Positions 62,515 to 64,000 of a stretch of DNA of 64,000 bases are shown piece by piece. Numbering within the stretch: position 1 is the first letter of the stretch; the number at the start of each line of letters is the position of its first letter. The notes under the pieces are model-generated. The model ran no database searches. It was not told the origin of the DNA and was given only the letters and a program-made list of their open reading frames with translations. This DNA comes from PALSA-911 sp963839645 (GTDB taxonomy: Bacteria > Pseudomonadota > Alphaproteobacteria > Acetobacterales > Acetobacteraceae). The stretch is from positions 1,116,001 through 1,180,000 of the forward strand of contig CAWIVZ010000008.1 of assembly GCA_963839645.1 (NCBI GenBank), given 5' to 3'. The translations under genes and the position numbers were made by a program.

Positions 62515-63291
62515 GTGAACGAGGGCAAAGGCCAGAGCGGCGGGGTCAACATCAGCGGGGCGACCGGCCCTGTCGGCGACATTGTCGGCCACAATAAAAT
62601 TACTAATATTACTATTGTGGCGCCCGACAGCAAGGTGGCTGCTATCCTGGAAGCCCAAGGCGTCCTTCAACCAACGGGAACAACAGATCAGCAAGATGAC
62701 CCACTTTCACGGCTGGCAAATCGTATCGACGCGCTTGCCTACTGGGATGACGTTGTTCTCCAGGATGAGGTTCAGAAGGAACTTGTAGATATAGTCGATA
62801 GATTTCGCTTCGACCCAGAGGGAAGAGTTGCGAATGGTGATAACGGTATCCAGGTTTTGTTTCACGGACCACGTGGCACAGGAAAACGCCTCGCCGCGAA
62901 AGCGATGGCAGGTCACTTACGCATGTCGGCGTATGCCGTTAACTACGTTGCCGTCATCGGCCCTCATCCCGCCGACACGGCCCGGAACTTACAGCAATTG
63001 TTTTCCGCCACCTCTTTGGCTGATGCTTGGCTTATTATGCACGATGCTGAAATTATATTCAATCCGGCTTCGAACTCAGAGATCGCCGACATGCTAGAGT
63101 TGCAGGGAAATGTGGTCTTCACCACAACTAAGCTTTCTGAGATTGACGCTCGGTTGATAGACAAAATGGTTCACGTTGTTGGGTTCTCACTTCCTGACGC
63201 AACCCTTCGTCGGTACATTTGGCAAAAAGCGATCCCAGTTGACTTACCCATTGCCGGAGACATCGATTTTCAAGCGCTCGCACAGAGGTAA
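62515..63291 (+). CDS. AAA+ fold protein lacking catalytic residues, with N-terminal Gly/Asn repeat motif
   Basis: GTG 62515 begins MNEGKGQSGGVNISGATGPV, then GDIVGHNKITNITIVAPDS. From about residue 65 an AAA+ domain follows: QVLFHGPRGTGKRLAAKAMA (Walker A with Arg in place of the Thr/Ser after Lys), AWLIMHDAEIIF (Walker B without the Asp-Glu pair), NVVFTTTKLSEIDARLIDKM (sensor 1/arginine-finger region with Lys for Arg), then VVGFSLPDATLRRYIWQKAI. The segment between Walker B and sensor 1 is shortened. The protein ends at ALAQR, before the C-terminal lid. It resembles CDC48-type ATPases of the kind linked to contractile injection systems, but is probably not an ATPase. Confidence 0.65.
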   Translation: MNEGKGQSGGVNISGATGPVGDIVGHNKITNITIVAPDSKVAAILEAQGVLQPTGTTDQQDDPLSRLANRIDALAYWDDVVLQDEVQKELVDIVDRFRFDPEGRVANGDNGIQVLFHGPRGTGKRLAAKAMAGHLRMSAYAVNYVAVIGPHPADTARNLQQLFSATSLADAWLIMHDAEIIFNPASNSEIADMLELQGNVVFTTTKLSEIDARLIDKMVHVVGFSLPDATLRRYIWQKAIPVDLPIAGDIDFQALAQR

Positions 63292-63505
63292 ATTCTATCC
63301 GGCGCGAATATAAAGCGTACGGTGGAGCATGCAGCCCGCAATGCGGCGAGCGAGCACCGCACTATGACTATGGCCCATCTCGAACTCGGCCGCCGCGAAG
63401 ATTGACCGGGCGCATAAGTCTTGAAATTCGCAGCAAACCTGACGGATCTGCACCAGCCTTTGCCACGAACTGCCTGCATAGCGCGGACACCCGCCGGTTG
63501 TGCGT
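63292..63505. other. Region without a confirmed gene; possible degraded minus-strand coding sequence
   Basis: A minus-strand frame open from about 63515 to a stop at 63295 reads SSWQRLVQIRQVCCEFQDLC, then ARSIFAAAEFEMGHSHSAVL and ARRIAGCMLHRTLYIRAG. The composition is protein-like but there is no start codon upstream, so it may be the tail of a truncated gene left at the island edge. No family is recognised. Confidence 0.3.
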
Positions 63506-63916
63506 CTATTCTTGTCGAGCGATCAAGACCGACGCCGGGCGGGACGCGGTGATCGGATCGGCGTGGCGGTGGAGCCGTTTCCAGGTGCCGTGCTCCCGTC
63601 GGAAAAGGCTGGTTACGCACAGGGCCACCGGGACCGGTTCCTCGGTGCCGCCGAGCCTGGTTTGGCCGTGTTCCCTTCCACGATGCAGGCGAGATCGCCG
63701 GAGGCGTGTTTGGCGATGCGTTCGATGCCGGTGACCTGTCCGTCCCGGTAGTTCCGGGCGGCCGCAGATGAAGGGGCCGAAGGGGTTGGCGAGGGTTCTG
63801 TCGGCTTCGCGGGAGTAGAGGGACAGGAACCAGGCGGGGTCGGCGGTGAGCATCGCGGCGAGGGCCTGGGGGAGATCGAGCCAGCGGCATGCGGTGGAAG
63901 AACGATTCGCTGCCAA
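63506..63916 (-). pseudogene. SnoaL-like (NTF2-fold, DUF4440-type) protein remnant
   Basis: The minus-strand frame from TTG 63916 begins like a SnoaL protein (WLDLPQALAAMLTADPAWFL, LYSREADRTLANPFGPFICG). It then loses frame near 63765; another frame gives NYRDGQVTGIERIAKHASGD and LACIVEG. The original frame returns with PVALCVTSLFRREHGTWKRL and HRHADPITASRPASVL. An internal segment is missing and at least two shifts are needed, so unlike the single-insertion genes this looks truly decayed. Intact relatives are small ligand-binding or cyclase-like proteins of about 150 residues. Confidence 0.65.
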
Positions 63917-63954
63917 TGGCGCCCTTATCGATGGGGGCCGATGCGGGTTTTTCC

Positions 63955-63983
63955 TTGCAGTTATTTTTATTAACTGGTATACT
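63955..63983 (+). promoter_or_regulatory. Strong sigma-70-type promoter pointing off the right edge
   Basis: TTGCAG (63955-63960), a 17-base AT-rich spacer and TATACT (63978-63983) with an extended -10 TG two bases upstream (TGGTATACT) form a near-consensus promoter. The -10 is centred in a GTATAC palindrome (CTGGTATACTAAC), which could also be a GntR/FadR-type operator. The controlled gene is outside the window. Confidence 0.5.
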
Positions 63984-64000
63984 AACGAATGGACAATTCA

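Noticed and set aside
63955..63990. GntR/FadR operator as the main reading of the GTATAC palindrome
   Set aside because: The same bases form a near-consensus extended -10 with a correctly spaced -35, which is the simpler explanation; the operator is mentioned only as an alternative.
1..64000. CRISPR array, rRNA genes, prophage structural genes
   Set aside because: No regularly spaced repeats, no rRNA-like segments and no capsid, tail or terminase-like proteins were seen.

Overview
The window is about 64 kb of GC-rich DNA (high third-position GC, many overlapping start/stop codons) that looks like the chromosome of an alphaproteobacterium, most likely Rhodospirillales/Acetobacteraceae. The supporting genes are a ChpT-like phosphotransferase next to a che operon, TRAP and Liv-type transporters, double-length CaiB, hydantoinase, and MoaA ending in Gly-Gly. 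The family-level assignment is inference from gene content, not a database match.

Layout: 0-5.5 kb is housekeeping (end of lgt, MidA-like methyltransferase, pgeF, a lipoprotein, prs, a GST and a histidine phosphatase). 5.5-14.7 kb holds small-molecule metabolism (PEP-mutase family enzyme, hydrolase, radical SAM enzyme, acyl-CoA dehydrogenase, enoyl-CoA hydratase, MFS, SDR, GcvR-like ACT protein, O-methyltransferase). 15-18 kb is sulfur assimilation (sulfite reductase and an SsuD-like flavin monooxygenase). 18-30.4 kb is catabolic (double CaiB/BaiF CoA-transferase, LLM flavoprotein, pgm, Liv-type binding protein, NtaA-type monooxygenase, dihydropyrimidinase, TRAP permeases). 30.5-36 kb is mixed (VOC protein, MFS, ArsC-like, dienelactone hydrolase, alpha/beta hydrolase, moaA). 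36-42.3 kb is chemotaxis signalling (chpT-like, then cheA-cheW-cheY-cheB-cheR with overlapping ends). 42.4-54.6 kb carries a Ni/Co permease, a DSD1-type aldolase, an MFS/GlxA divergent pair, an ornithine-decarboxylase-type enzyme, a BrkB-family membrane protein and a complete livK-H-M-G-F operon. 54.7-59.4 kb has hldE, cysQ, a TetR/SDR divergent pair and an OmpA-like lipoprotein.

The last 4.6 kb (59.4-64 kb) is different. It is less GC-rich and holds a small serine recombinase overlapping an AbiU2-like HEPN gene. Beside these lie three unrelated small proteins (a beta-rich domain, a hydrophobic helical domain and an AAA+ fold that has lost its catalytic residues), all beginning with the same short Gly/Asn-rich motif (consensus GQSGGVNISGxVG, then GDIVGxDK). 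Such a motif shared by neighbouring genes with different C-terminal domains is the arrangement seen in prokaryotic conflict systems that assemble through N-terminal amyloid-like or beta-stacking motifs. This is the best candidate here for an undescribed system, although the function is inferred.

Caution on sequence quality: roughly 30 single-base frame breaks occur in about 20 otherwise well-conserved genes, nearly all +1 insertions outside homopolymers. They are densest in cheW-cheY-cheB-cheR and hldE. Uncorrected sequencing errors are the simplest explanation. I label such genes as pseudogenes because the given sequence does not encode them intact, but many are probably functional in the organism.
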